Shown: positions 1 through 14,200, counted from the first letter of the stretch. The stretch: DNA of 64,000 bases from Globodera rostochiensis (GCA_018350325.1 JAEVLN010000001.1:1353501-1417500); one strand, 5' to 3'. Notes: a model not told the origin generated them from the sequence alone. Program-made: numbers and translations.

Positions 1-42
1 TGTTGATTTTTTATAAGTAAAAAAGGAAGGACCATGCTTTAC

Positions 43-238
43 CTATCTGAGCTAAATGACCGCGAAAATGAGGATTGGCAGCTGTTGCCTCCACCACCGA
101 TGATCGGTGGTGACATTGGCGAAACGGTCTCCGCCAAATGGTGCTGCTGCTGACGTCCACCTCCATCAGTCCATCCGATTTGCTCGATCAGTCGATGCTC
201 CATCAAACACTGGCCGGTCTCCAGTGCTTCGGGGCGGC
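43..238 (-). CDS. possible coding exon of an unidentified gene running off the left edge
   Basis: On the minus strand this stretch is open in one frame for about 65 codons. It reads as a Gln/His/Gly/Ser-rich protein segment containing QQQHHLAETVSPMSPPI and ending SFSRSFSSDR. It ends at a textbook donor (AG then GTAAAG, positions 42-41) and begins after an AG at about 239-240. Neither the product nor a family is recognised. The plus strand is also open here for about 60 codons from 107, so the strand choice rests on the donor site and the protein-like composition. The gene would continue outside the window. Confidence 0.35.
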
Positions 239-2295
239 CTTAATTTACATAATTTGATCAGCCGAAATCTTAAAATTACTTTCGTTCTCTAAATCGTGAG
301 TTAATTTTGGTCAATCAACTAAGACCGGTTCGAAATTCTTTTTTAGACCCGAAGTTCAAAGGTTAATCTCAGTCAATTTTAAAACGAGTTCAGGGTTTTT
401 GAGCGTTTAATAAATATTTATGACACGGCACACAGCGCCTTTCTCTGTTGTTGGTAATGGTAAATGAGAGGAATTTTTTCTGTAAGCGATGGGAGGGAGG
501 AGAGATATTATCCCACCCCATCACATTCTTTTTAACACCCATTCATATTCATTCATTCATCGGCTTCTTCACCGAACGTAAAGGAGCGATTTACAAACAC
601 AAGACGATGAGTCACCCTCTCTCTCTCTCTTATCCCCCCCCCCCCCCCCCCCCCCCCAATAACATAAAAACCATTTTTTGGTCGGGGTGGAAGGGAAAAA
701 ATTGTTGGTGTAAGTGTTCTTCCATCCTAATCAATGATAAAAAAAATTAAAATTTTAATATTTTTTCAAAAGAAACATTGAGCAGAACGTTCCTTTTTCA
801 GTTCAGACATAAGGCTGGATCAAACAAAACGTCAATTTTGGTCCCCATTAAAGGTTAATGTTTTCATGAGTGAAAGTTATAAACTGAAAGATCGAAATTG
901 CATCCAAATGAGAATTTTTACTTTTAACGCCAGAAATTTTAAGTTTCCAAAAGTGTTTGCATCTTTCTCCAAATATTTTGGCTTTACGCTTTTCATTGGA
1001 CTGGAATCAGAAAATAAAGTCGTCTTACTCGAATTTTGGGAACGCATCATCCATAGCACAAAGTCCTCCCCCTTGAAGGAGTCTTTGTATAGCTTGATCC
1101 CGTAGGATAGTGTCCAAACTTGATGGTGCCGAATCAGGCCGACTCGGCGTATTTTGCGTGCCAAATTCTCGTAGAATTCCCTGAATTAGTTTTTAGTTTA
1201 AATTCAATTTTTGATTTCATTTAAAGTTTATTTGTTTTTAGCACCTATTCTTTGGCCACCTCTCTATTGGTGGTCTGAATGTTGATATTAAGGAAGGTAG
1301 TTGTAGCATCATTCTGTGAGAAATTAAAGTTAGTAAAAATAATTGTCTTTTTTAGTTTTTTTTATGTGAATACCTATTTATTATCGAAAGTTCCTAATTC
1401 AAGAATTTAAAAAATAATTTTATACTAAAGGTAAGATGGACTTGAAAATATGATAAGAAAATGAATCAATACGATAAAGTCAGAAAAAAGTGACAAAGGT
1501 GAAATGTTTATTTATGTTCACGACTCGTAAAATATTTGAATCCAAATTTCTTTTTCTTTCCCTTTTTTCATTTTTACCGCCTTTGATGCTGCCCCCTTTC
1601 CATCTTCGGAGCGTCGTTGTTCATGGCCTAATTCTTTCCGGCAAAAATATATGTATACAATATTGCCTGTTAGAAATATTTATAACAATTTATGGAACAA
1701 GTGAAACTAGCTATGAATTTGTGTCCCCTGGATCTAGTCGAGAATAACAACATAAATATACCGATCTCAACCCTTCATCTCCATTTTATCGGTCCCATCG
1801 ATCTCTTTCTCGCCTTCTTCACTTTCTAACATAATTTTACGCTCATCGCATTTTCCATTTCCAACAGATGAAGACGAAGAGAAAGGTTAATATTTAAGTG
1901 TTTTTGAGATGTATAAAGGTATAAACACGAATTTCAGATCAGATCGTTAGTTTTTGCGGGGTCTTAAAAAGAAAGAAAAAAAACTTGTTCAAATGTAGAA
2001 TTTATTTGAGAAGAACACACTCATCTGTTTTATTTTGTTACTGATGGTTGTCTTTGTAATCTCTGATTTTGATGCTACGAATGATGTCTTTAATTCACCA
2101 AAAAAAATTCAAGGACGAATAATAACCTATGACGGGGGCCGAGGGATGGGAATTGAGGAGGAGAAGATTTCCCATATGACTAAAGATTAAAAAGCCTTTA
2201 AAACTTTAAGGCCTTTGAGAATTTGTTTAAAAATAGTCCATAATCTTTTAATAAACTTAAGGAGAAAAAAAATTAACCAATTATTGCTAACTTAG
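239..2295. other. no gene located; AT-rich sequence with a poly-C tract
   Basis: No convincing exon was found. The first GRAM domain expected upstream of the TBC gene was looked for here and not found. A very short open stretch at 1869-1886, with a good acceptor before it and GTTAAT after it, could be a microexon, but its phase does not fit the next exon. Short ORFs in this interval look like chance. Confidence 0.5.
618..657. repeat. (CT)n followed by poly-C (24 C)
   Basis: A CT dinucleotide run passes into about 24 consecutive C at 634-657. Similar 10-24 base G or C runs recur across the window. Confidence 0.9.
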
Positions 2296-5200
2296 GTGCC
2301 GTTTTTCTTTACCACACGACGAACGATTGGACGGTGACGTGACCTGTCGCTTGTAAAAACTTTAAAATAAAACGGAATTTCGTTACATAAATTACACATT
2401 CATTGGGTAGATACACACCATACGATAAGCGATGCGTGCTTGGCCAATTGCATTTGTCCGCCAATTTTGTGTGTTTCGCCTCACGCACGGAACGGCTCGT
2501 CTCCGTGGTGGTTCGAACTTCGAATTTTTAAACAAATAATTTCTTGGATAAGCAAAAATTTCTACAGATTCTCTTGCGCGACATTGTGATGGTGGAGGGG
2601 CATAAGAATTTCGAGGAGGGCATAACCAACGCCATTCGTATACAGCTCAACAAGGAACAGGAAAATGTGGACTCTCGACCTTTTTACGAATATTTTTTGC
2701 ATAAGAAAATTTGAATATTTTGTTTTTTATTAAGTAAACGGTAATAAAAAATAATTTTTTTTGTATATAAATTGCTTTATAATATCAAAATTTCAGCGTG
2801 AATTCATTTTCTCGGCAATTGCGGATCAGACGAAAGTGTTGCAGAGGATTACGTTGTTCTGGCAAAATTGCCTGAGGGTCGAAAAACAAATAAAGGTCAA
2901 TAAAACAAATGTCTGGTTTTTCTAATTTTGCCAAACAGAATTCTAACGTTTGCACCAGAATTTTTTATTTTACAATTAGCATAATTTTTTTTGTGTGCCA
3001 AATTTTGATCGTTTTTCCATCAAATGTTTTTGCAAAACATAGTTCTGATTATTGCATTTTCTTTTTGCAACACGTCCCACAAAATGTTTTTGCCAAACAT
3101 AGTTCTGATTTTGCGTTTTCTTTTTGCAATTTGGCATCATTATTATTTCTGGTTTGCCACCAAATGTTTTTGCCAAACATAGTTCTGATTTTGCGTTTTC
3201 TTTTTGCATTTTGGCATCATTATTATTTCTGGTTTGCCACCAAATGTTTTTGCCAAACATAGTTTTGATTATTGCGTTTTCTTTTTGCATTTTGGCATCA
3301 TTATTATTTCTGGTTTGTTTTCAGCTTTTACACGTTTTCCCACTAAATGTTTTTGTCAAACTTAGGACTGATTATTGCGTTTTCTTTTTGCATTTTTCTG
3401 GTTTGTTTTCAGATTTTACACGTTTTCACACTAAATGTTTTTGTCAAGCTTAGGACTGATTATTGCGTTTTCTTATTGCATTTTTCTGGTTTGTTTTCTG
3501 ATTTTACACATTTTCCTTAGGACTGATTTTGCGTTTTCTTTTTGCTTGGCATAATTATTATTTTTCTGGGTTGTTTTCTGATTTTGAACGTTTTCCTACC
3601 AAATGTTTTTGCCAAACATAGTTCTGATTTTGCGTTTTCTTTTTGCATTTTGGCATCATTATTATTTCTGGTTTGCCACCAAATGTTTTTGCCAAACATA
3701 GTTCTGATTTTGCGTTTTCTTTTTGCATTTTGGCATCATTATTATTTCTGGTTTGCCACCAAATGTTTTTGCCAAACATAGTTTTGATTATTACGTTTTC
3801 TTTTTGCATTTTGGCATCATTATTATTTCTGGTTTGTTTTCAGCTTTTACACGTTTTCCCACTAAATGTTTTTGTCAAACTTAGGACTGATTATTACGTT
3901 TTCTTTTTGCATTTTGGCATCATTATTATTTCTGGGTTGTTTTCTGATTTTGAACGTTTTCCTACCAAATGTTTTTGCCAAACATAGTTCTGATTTTGCG
4001 TTTTCTTTTTGCATTTTGGCATCATTATTATTTCTGGTTTGCCACCAAATGTTTTTGCCAAACATAGTTTTGATTATTGCGTTTTCTTTTTGCATTTTGG
4101 CATCATTATTATTTCTGGTTTGTTTTCAGCTTTTACACGTTTTCCCACTAAATGTTTTTGTCAAACTTAGGACTGATTATTGCGTTTTCTTTTTGCATTT
4201 TTCTGGTTTGTTTTCAGATTTTACACGTTTTCACACTAAATGTTTTTGTCAAGCTTAGGACTGATTATTGCGTTTTCTTATTGCATTTTTCTGGTTTGTT
4301 TTCTGATTTTACACATTTTCCTTAGGACTGATTTTGCGTTTTCTTTTTGCTTGGCATAATTATTATTTTTCTGGGTTGTTTTCTGATTTTGAACGTTTTC
4401 CTACCAAATGTTTTTGCCAAACATAGTTCTGATTTTGCGTTTTCTTTTTGCATTTTGGCATCATTATTATTTCTGGTTTGCCACCAAATGTTTTTGCCAA
4501 ACATAGTTTTGATTATTACGTTTTCTTTTTGCATTTTGGCATCATTATTATTTCTGGTTTGTTTTCAGCTTTTACACGTTTTCCCACTAAATGTTTTTGT
4601 CAAACTTAGGACTGATTATTGCGTTTTCTTTTTGCATTTTTCTGGTTTGTTTTCAGATTTTACACGTTTTCACACTAAATGTTTTTGTCAAGCTTAGGAC
4701 TGATTATTGCGTTTTCTTATTGCATTTTTCTGGTTTGTTTTCTGATTTTACACATTTTCCTTAGGACTGATTTTGCGTTTTCTTTTTGCTTGGCATAATT
4801 ATTATTTTTCTGGGTTGTTTTCTGATTTTGAACGTTTTCCTACCAAATGTTTTTGCCAAACATAGTTCTGATTTTGCGTTTTCTTTTTGCATTTTGGCAT
4901 CATTATTATTTCTGGTTTGCCACCAAATGTTTTTGCCAAACATAGTTCTGATTTTGCGTTTTCTTTTTGCATTTTGGCATCATTATTATTTCTGGTTTGC
5001 CACCAAATGTTTTTGCCAAACATAGTTTTGATTATTACGTTTTCTTTTTGCATTTTGGCATCATTATTATTTCTGGTTTGTTTTCAGCTTTTACACGTTT
5101 TCCCACTAAATGTTTTTGTCAAACTTAGGACTGATTATTACGTTTTCTTTTTGCATTTTGGCATCATTATTATTTCTGGGTTGTTTTCTGATTTTGAACG

Positions 5201-8200
5201 TTTTCCTACCAAATGTTTTTGCCAAACATCGGACTGTTTAATGCGCTTCTTTTTGCATTTTTCTGGTTTGTTTTCAGATTGCGTTTTCTTTTTGCATTTT
5301 TCTGGTTTGTTTTCAGATTTTACACGTTTTCCTTAGGACTGATTTTGCGTTTTCTTTTTGCTTGGCATAATTATTATTTTTCTGGGTTGTTTTCTGATTT
5401 TGAACGTTTTCCTACCAAATGTTTTTGCCAAACTTAGGACTGATTATTGCGTTTTTTTTCAGATTTTACACGTTTTCCCACTAAATGTTTTTGTCAAACT
5501 TAGGACTGATTTTGCGTTTTCTTTTTGCATTTTTCTGGTTTGTTTTCAGATTTTCACGTTTTCCCACCAAACGTTTTTGCCAAACTTAGTTCTGATTATT
5601 GCGTTTTCTGGTTTGTTTTCAGATTTTACACGTTTTCCCACTAAATGTTTTTGTCAAACTTAGGACTGATTTTGCGTTTTCTTTTTGCTTGGCATAATTA
5701 TTATTTTTCTGGGTTGTTTTCTGATTTTGAACGTTTTTCTACCAAATGTTTTTGCCAAACATAGTTCTGTTTGCGTTTTCTTTTTGCATTTTTCTGGTTT
5801 GTTTTCAGATTTTCACGTTTTCCCACCAAACGTTTTTGCCAAACTTAGGACTTTTATTGCGTTTTCTGGTTTGTTTTCTGATTTTGAACGTTTTCCTACC
5901 AAATGTTTTTGCCAAACATCGGACTGTTTATTGCGTTTTCTTTTTGCATTTTTCTGGTTTGTTTTCTGATTTTACACATTTTCCCACCAAATGTTAAGCC
6001 AAACATAAGACTGATTATTGCGTTTTCTGGTTTGTTTTCAGATTTTACACGTTTTCACACTAAATGTTTTTGTCAAACTTAGGACTGATTATTGCGTTTT
6101 CTTTATGCATTTATCTGGTTTGTTTTCAGATTTTACACATTTTCCCACCAAATGTTTTGCCAAACATAAGACTGATTATTGCGTTTTCTTTTTGCATTTT
6201 TCTGGTTTGTGTTCTGATTTTGAACGTTTTCCTACTAAATGTTTTTGCCAAACATCGGACTGTTTATTGCTTTTTCTTCTTGCATTTTTTTGGTTTGTTT
6301 TCTGATTTTACACGTTTTCCCACCAATGTTTTTGCCAAACATCGGACTGTTTTTTGCGTTTTCTTTTTGCATTTTTCTGGTTTGTTTTCAGATTTTATAC
6401 ATTTTCGCCAAACATAAGACTGATTATTGCGTTTTCTTTTTGCATTTTTTTGGTTTGTTTTCAGATTTTACACATTTTCCCACCAAATGTTTTTGCCAAA
6501 CTTAGGACTGATTATTGCGTTTTCTGGTTTGTTTTTAGATTTTACACGTTTTCCCACTAAATGTTTTTGTCAAACCTAGGACTGATTTTGCGTTTTCTTT
6601 TTGCTTGGCATAATTATTATTTTTCTGGGTTGTTTTCTGATTTTGAACGTTTTCCTACCAAATGTTTTTGCCAAACATCGGACTATTTAATGCGTTTCTT
6701 TTTGCATTACTGGTTTGTTTTCAGATTTTACACATTTTCCCACCAAATTTTTTTGCCAAACTTAGGACTGATTATTGCGTTTTCTTTTTGCATTTTTCTG
6801 GTTTGTTTTTAGCTTTTACACGTTTTCCTACTAAATGTTTTTGCCAAACATCGGACTGTTTATTGCTTTTTCTTCTTGCATTTTTTTGGTTTGTTTTCTG
6901 ATTTTACACGTTTTCCCACCAATGTTTTTGCCAAACATCGGACTGTTTTTTGCGTTTTCTTTTTGCATTTTTCTGGTTTGTTTTCAGATTTTATACATTT
7001 TCGCCAAACATAAGACTGATTATTGCGTTTTCTTTTTGCATTTTTTTGGTTTGTTTTCAGATTTTACATTCCCACCAAATGTTTTTGCCAAACATCGGAC
7101 TGTTTTTTGCGTTTTCTTTTTGCATTTTTCTGGTTTGTTTTCTGATTTTACACGTTTTCCCACCAATGTTTTTGTCAAACTTAGGACTGATTATTGCGTT
7201 TTCTTTATGCATTTATCTGGTTTGTTTTCAGATTTTACACATTTTCCCACCAAATGTTTTGCCAAATATAAGACTGATTATTGCGTTTTCTTTTTGCATT
7301 TTTCTGGTTTGTGTTCTGATTTTGAACGTTTTCCTACTAAATGTTTTTGCCAAACATCGGACTGTTTATTGCTTTTTCTTCTTGCATTTTTTTGGTTTGT
7401 TTTCTGATTTTACACGTTTTCCCACCAATGTTTTTGCCAAACATCGGACTGTTTTTTGCGTTTTCTTTTTGCATTTTTCTGGTTTGTGTTCTGATTTTGA
7501 ACGTTTTCCTACTAAATGTTTTTGCCAAACATCGGACTGTTTATTGCGTTTTCTTCTTGCATTTTTTTGGTTTGTTTTCTGATTTTACACGTTTTCCCAC
7601 CAATGTTTTTGCCAAACATCGGACTGTTTTTTGCGTTTTCTTTTGCATTTTTCTGGTTTGTTTTCAGATTTTATACATTTTCGCCAAACATAAGACTGAT
7701 TATTGCGTTTTCTTTTTGCATTTTTTTGGTTTGTTTTCAGATTTTACATTCCCACCAAATGTTTTTGCCAAACATCGGACTGTTTATTGCGTTTTCTGGT
7801 TTGTTTTCGGATTTTGAACGTTTTCCTACCAAATGTTTTTGCCAAACATCGGACTGTTTATTGCGTTTTCTTTTTGCATTTTTCTGGTTTGTTTTCTGAT
7901 TTTACACATTTTCCCATTATTGCGTTTTCTGGTTTGTTTTCAGCTGTTACATGTTTTCCCACTAAATGTTTTTGCCAAACATCGGACTGTTTAATGCGTT
8001 TCTTTTTGCATTACTGGTTTGTTTTCAGATTTTACACATTTTCCCACCAAATGTTTTTGCCAAACATCGGACTGTTTATTGCGTTTTCTTTTTGCATTTT
8101 TCTGGTTTGTTTTCTGATTTTACACATTTTCCCACCAAATGTTAAGCCAAACATAAGACTGATTATTGCGTTTTCTGGTTTGTTTTCAGATTTTACACGT

Positions 8201-11200
8201 TTTCACACTAAATGTTTTTGTCAAACTTAGGACTGATTATTGCGTTTTCTTTATGCATTTATCTGGTTTGTTCTCAGATTTTACACATTTTCCCACCAAA
8301 TGTTTTGCCAAACATAAGACTGATTATTGCGTTTTCTTTTTGCATTTTTCTGGTTTGTGTTCTGATTTTGAACGTTTTCCTACCAAATGTTTTTGCCAAA
8401 CATCGGACTGTTTAATGCGTTTCTTTTTGCATTACTGGTTTGTTTTCAGATTTTACACATTTTCCCACCAAATTTTTTTGCCAAACTTAGGACTGTTTAT
8501 TGCGTTTTCTGGTTTGTTTTCTGATTTTGAACGTTTTCCTACCAAATGTTTTTGCCAAACATCGGACTGTTTATTGCGTTTTCTTTTTTGCATTTATCTG
8601 GTTTGTTTTCAGATTTTACACATTTTTCCACCAAATGTTTTGCCAAATATAAGACTGATTATTGCGTTTTCTTTTTGCATTTTTCTGGTTTGTGTTCTGA
8701 TTTTGAACGTTTTCCTACTAAATGTTTTTGCCAAACATCGGACTGTTTATTGCTTTTTCTTCTTGCATTTTTTTGGTTTGTTTTCTGATTTTACACGTTT
8801 TCCCACCAATGTTTTTGCCAAACATCGGACTGGTTTTTGCGTTTTCTTTTTGCATTTTTCTGGTTTGTGTTCTGATTTTGAACGTTTTCCTACTAAATGT
8901 TTTTGCCAAACATCGGACTGTTTATTGCGTTTTCTTCTTGCATTTTTTTGGTTTGTTTTCTGATTTTACACGTTTTCCCACCAATGTTTTTGCCAAACAT
9001 AAGACTGATTATTGCGTTTTCTTTTTGCATTTTTTTGGTTTGTTTTCAGATTTTACATTCCCACCAAATGTTTTTGCCAAACATCGGACTGTTTATTGCG
9101 TTTTCTGGTTTGTTTTCGGATTTTGAACGTTTTCCTACCAAATGTTTTTGCCAAACATCGGACTGTTTATTGCGTTTTCTGGTTTGTTTTCGGATTTTGA
9201 ACGTTTTCCTACCAAATGTTTTTGCCAAACATCGGACTGTTTATTGCGTTTTCTTTTTGCATTTTTCTGGTTTGTTTTCTGATTTTACACATTTTCCCAC
9301 CAAATGTTTTTGCCAAACATCGGACTGTTTATTGCGTTTTCTTTTTGCATTTTTCTGGTTTGTTTTCAGATTTTACATTCCCACCAAATGTTTTTGCCAA
9401 ACATCGGACTGTTTATTGCGTTTTCTGGTTTGTTTTCGGATTTTGAACGTTTTCCTACCAAATGTTTTTGCCAAACATCGGACTGTTTATTGCGTTTTCT
9501 TTTTGCATTTTTCTGGTTTGTTTTCTGATTTTACACATTTTCCCACCAAATGTTTTTGCCAAACTTAGGACTGATTATTGCGTTTTCTTGTTTGTTTTTA
9601 GATTTTACACGTTTTCCCACTAAATGTTTTTGTCAAACTTAGGACTGATTTTGCGTTTTCTTTTTGCTTGGCATAATTATTATTTTTCTGGGTTGTTTTC
9701 TGATTTTGAACGTTTTCCTACCAAATGTTTTTGCCAAACATCGGACTGTTTAATGCGTTTCTTTTTGCATTACTGGTTTGTTTTCAGATTTTATACATTT
9801 TCCCACCAAATTTTTTTGCCAAACTTAGGACTGATTATTGCGTTTTCTGGTTTGTTTTCAGCTGTTACATGTTTTCCCACTAAATGTTTTTGCCAAACAT
9901 CGGACTGTTTAATGCGTTTCTTTTTGCATTACTGGTTTGTTTTCAGATTTTACACATTTTCCCACCAAATGTTTTTGCCAAACATCGGACTGTTTATTGC
10001 GTTTTCTTTTTGCATTTTTCTGGTTTGTTTTCTGATTTTACACATTTTCCCACCAAATGTTAAGCCAAACATAAGACTGATTATTGCGTTTTCTGGTTTG
10101 TTTTCAGATTTTACACGTTTTCACACTAAATGTTTTTGTCAAACTTAGGACTGATTATTGCGTTTTCTTTATGCATTTATCTGGTTTGTTCTCAGATTTT
10201 ACACATTTTCCCACCAAATGTTTTGCCAAACATAAGACTGATTATTGCGTTTTCTTTTTGCATTTTTCTGGTTTGTGTTCTGATTTTGAACGTTTTCCTA
10301 CCAAATGTTTTTGCCAAACATCGGACTGTTTAATGCGTTTCTTTTTGCATTACTGGTTTGTTTTCAGATTTTACACATTTTCCCACCAAATTTTTTTGCC
10401 AAACTTAGGACTGTTTATTGCGTTTTCTGGTTTGTTTTCTGATTTTGAACGTTTTCCTACCAAATGTTTTTGCCAAACATCGGACGGTTTATTGCTTTAT
10501 TGGGGGGTCTTTTTTCCAAATTTTTTGCATATCGGTTTTTTGCAGTTTTTTTTTCCATTAATTTTTTTCCAAATAGATTTACTTTTCCCACCAATGTTTT
10601 TGCAAATTCGGACTGTTTTATTTGCGTTTTCCTCTATTTTTTAATGGTGTTTTAATTTTATTCCCCATTTTTTGCCAAATTCGGATTTTTTCTTTTCTGT
10701 TTTTTTCGATTTTAACGTTTTCTCATTTTTTCATGCTTTTTTTTTTCTTTTTGATTTTTCTGTTTGTTTTCTGATTTTACCTTTTCCCCCAATTTTTTGC
10801 CAAATTGTATTTTGTTTTTTTGTTTTTATTTTACCGTTTTCCATAAATTTTTTGCAAACTTGGACTTGTTTTGCTTTTCTTTTGCTGGATTATTATTTTT
10901 TTTGGTTGTTTTCGTTTTCTTTTCTCCAAATGTTTTTGCCAAATTCGTTTTAATGTTTCCTTTTTTACTGTTTTTTTGTTTTTTTTTCCATTTTTTTTGC
11001 CATTAGATTTTTGCTTGGCTGTTTTTTGCTTTTCTTTTTTCATCTTTGTTTTTTTCAGATTTTTTTCCATTTTCCCATTTTTTCGTTTTTTTTTTCATTT
11101 TTTGGTTTTTTTTCAATTTTGGATTTTTCCAAATTGGTTTTTCTTTTTGCATTTTTTTTGTTTTAGTTTTTTCCCCAAATTTTTTGCCAAACATCGGATG

Positions 11201-14200
11201 TTTTCTGTTTTTTGTTTTTTTGGTTTTTTTCTGATTTTTTTTCCCAAATGTTTTTCCAAACATCGGACTGTTTATTGCGTTTTCTTGTTTGCATTTTTTT
11301 TATGGTTTGGTTTTCAGATTTTACACATTTTCCACAATTGTTTTTTGCCAAACATCGGACTGATTATTGCGTTTTCTTTTGTTTGTTGTTTGGTTTTTGA
11401 ACACATTTCCCACCAAATGTTTAGCCAAACATAGGACTGATTATTGCGTTTTTTTTTTTTTTCTGGGTTGTTTTCTGATTTAACGTTTTCACACTAAATG
11501 TTTTTGTCAAACTTAGGACTGATTATTGCGTTTTCTTTATGCATTTATCTGGTTTGTTCTCAGATTTTACACATTTTCCCACCAAATGTTTTGCCAAACA
11601 TAAGACTGATTATTGCGTTTTCTTTTTGCATTTTTCTGGTTTGTGTTCTGATTTTGAACGTTTTCCTACCAAATGTTTTTGCCAAACATCGGACTGTTTA
11701 ATGCGTTTCTTTTTGCATTACTGGTTTGTTTTCAGATTTTACACATTTTCCCACCAAATTTTTTTGCCAAACTTAGGACTGTTTATTGCGTTTTCTGGTT
11801 TGTTTTCTGATTTTGAACGTTTTCCTACCAAATGTTTTTGCCAAACATCGGACTGTTTATTGCGTTTTCTTTTTGCATTTTTCTGGTTTGTTTTCTGATT
11901 TTACACATTTTCCCACCAAATGTTAAGCCAAACATAAGACTGATTATTGCGTTTTCTGGTTTGTTTTCAGATTTTACACGTTTTCACACTAAATGTTTTT
12001 GTCAAACTTAGGACTGATTATTGCGTTTTCTTTATGCATTTATCTGGTTTGTTCTCAGATTTTACACATTTTCCCACCAAATGTTAAGCCAAACATAAGA
12101 CTGATTATTGCGTTTTCTGGTTTGTTTTCAGATTTTACACGTTTTCACACTAAATGTTTTTGTCAAACTTAGGACTGATTATTGCGTTTTCTTTATGCAT
12201 TTATCTGGTTTGTTTTCTGATTTTGAACGTTTTCCTACCAAATGTTTTTGCCAAACATCGGACTGTTTATTGCGTTTTCTTTTTGCATTTTTCTGGTTTG
12301 TTTTCTGATTTTACACGTTTTCCCACCAATGTTTTTGCCAAACATCGGACTGTTTATTGCGTTTTCTTTTTGCATTTTTCTGGTTTGTTTTCTGATTTTA
12401 CACGTTTTCCCACCAATGTTTTTGCCAAATATCGGACTGTTTTTGCGTTTTCTTTTTGCATTTTTCTGGTTTGTTTTCAGATTTTACACGTCACGTTTTG
12501 CACTAGAAGCCATGAATTAATTTGTATTATTTTTAAATATTTTTGCCCCTTTTTAGTCGTCGCTTGTCCAGCACTCCCACAGCGGTGGTGGTCGTCGTCT
12601 GGCTCGCAAAATCCTACACGAGCCACTGCACGCGCACTATCCGCACCCACAGGCGAGCGCATCCGCATGCACGCACTTACGCACCGCACGTCGATGGGAG
12701 AAGTTTGTTAATAAAATTATTTTTTAATACTTTAAATTGTTTAAACTTTAGAATGTTTCGCGACTACGGACGCGGCTACTCTATGTACCGTACCATTGAA
12801 CTGCACCGCCTGTTGCTGGAGGGTACTGTAAAAATTAAAAATAAATGGTTTATGATCTTGTTTTTATTATTATCGAAATTTTTCACTTTCTCCAAGGCAT
12901 TCCCTTCGAGCAAAAGGCCCACGTATGGGGCATTTGCTCGGGGGCGCTTGTGGAGATGCGCCTCAACGAGGGCGAATACACTGCACTGTTACGGCGGAGT
13001 CGGCACAACACCACATTCTCCGAGCTGACCATGGACGAAATTGAGCGCGATTTGCATCGGTCTTTACCTGAACATCCGGCCTTCCAGAGTGCCGCTGGCA
13101 TTGATGCCTTGAGGCGAATTCTAACGGGTAAAAATGTTAATTCATTTTTTTAAAATTTTTTATAAAATTTGGTTATTTTATCAGCATACGCTGTCAGAAA
13201 TCCGACCATTGGCTACTGTCAGGCGATGAATATTGTACGTTTTTTGCTTTATTGTTTGCTGTCCGTTATCACGTGAAGTTGTTGTTACTGGACATGCGTG
13301 ATCTCACGTCCCCATAGATATCTTCTGTTCTTTTGCTGTATGCCCCGGAGGAGTTGGCTTTCTGGCTGTTGGTTGCGGTATGATTTTATGGATTTTGAGA
13401 AATTGGCGATCGTCAAAATTTTTATTTATTTTTTTCTTCAAGGTTTGTGAGCGATTGTTGCCCGACTACTACAACACCAAAGTGGTTGGAGCATTAGTTG
13501 ATCAGGGTGGGTGTGTTATGTTGATTGAATTAACAATTTTAGAAAATTGATTGTTTCTTAAATCCAATAAATGTTGCACTCACAGGCGTTTTCTCTGACT
13601 TGGTCGGGCAAACATTGCCTCAACTACACTCCAAGCTCATCCAGCTTGGCCTTGACGACATGGTGGCGTTGTCTTGGTTCCTCACAATTTTTACGAGGTG
13701 TGATCCGGAATCACATGACTTGATCATCTGAGATCGGATCGCGATGATCTTTTTGGGTTGAATTTTGGAAAAGGCGATCAATCAAATTACTGCAAACCAG
13801 TCTATAAATGTAACTAATATGTATTATATAGTAGCGACTATTTTTTTCCACAGCACCATCAAATTTGAGGCAGCAATCCGAGTCATCGATCTCTTCTTCC
13901 ACGAGGGGTCCAAGGTGTTAAAAAACAAATATTTAAAGTAAATTTATTTTTTTGTTCAAGCTGATCTTCCAACTCGCGTTGGAGATGCTACGCGAGAATG
14001 AGGAGCTGATCGTGAAGGCTCGTGATGAGGGTGAAGCACTGGTGGCGCTGAACGAATTTACTGACAAAATCACTGACTCTAACGTCAAAAATTCCACTCA
14101 GGTCAGAGGAAATGGGAGGTGTGTTGGGAATTAAACAAGGAATTTTGAATAAATACCCATAATGAATTACCTAGTTAGTCGATCTTTAAGGAAATTATAG

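Noticed and set aside
1869..1886. Start exon of the TBC gene (ATGAAGACGAAGAGAAAG after CAACAG)
   Set aside because: The phase does not match the next safe exon at 2296, and the missing first GRAM domain would remain unexplained.
2990..12490. CRISPR-like array (regular repeats)
   Set aside because: Repeats are contiguous, with no unique spacers, in a eukaryotic intron.
2909..12520. Dozens of 60-265-codon frames with [12 protein letters not shown] and [12 protein letters not shown] text
   Set aside because: Products of the satellite monomer read in all frames. Frames shift between monomers and no start, splice or domain logic is kept.
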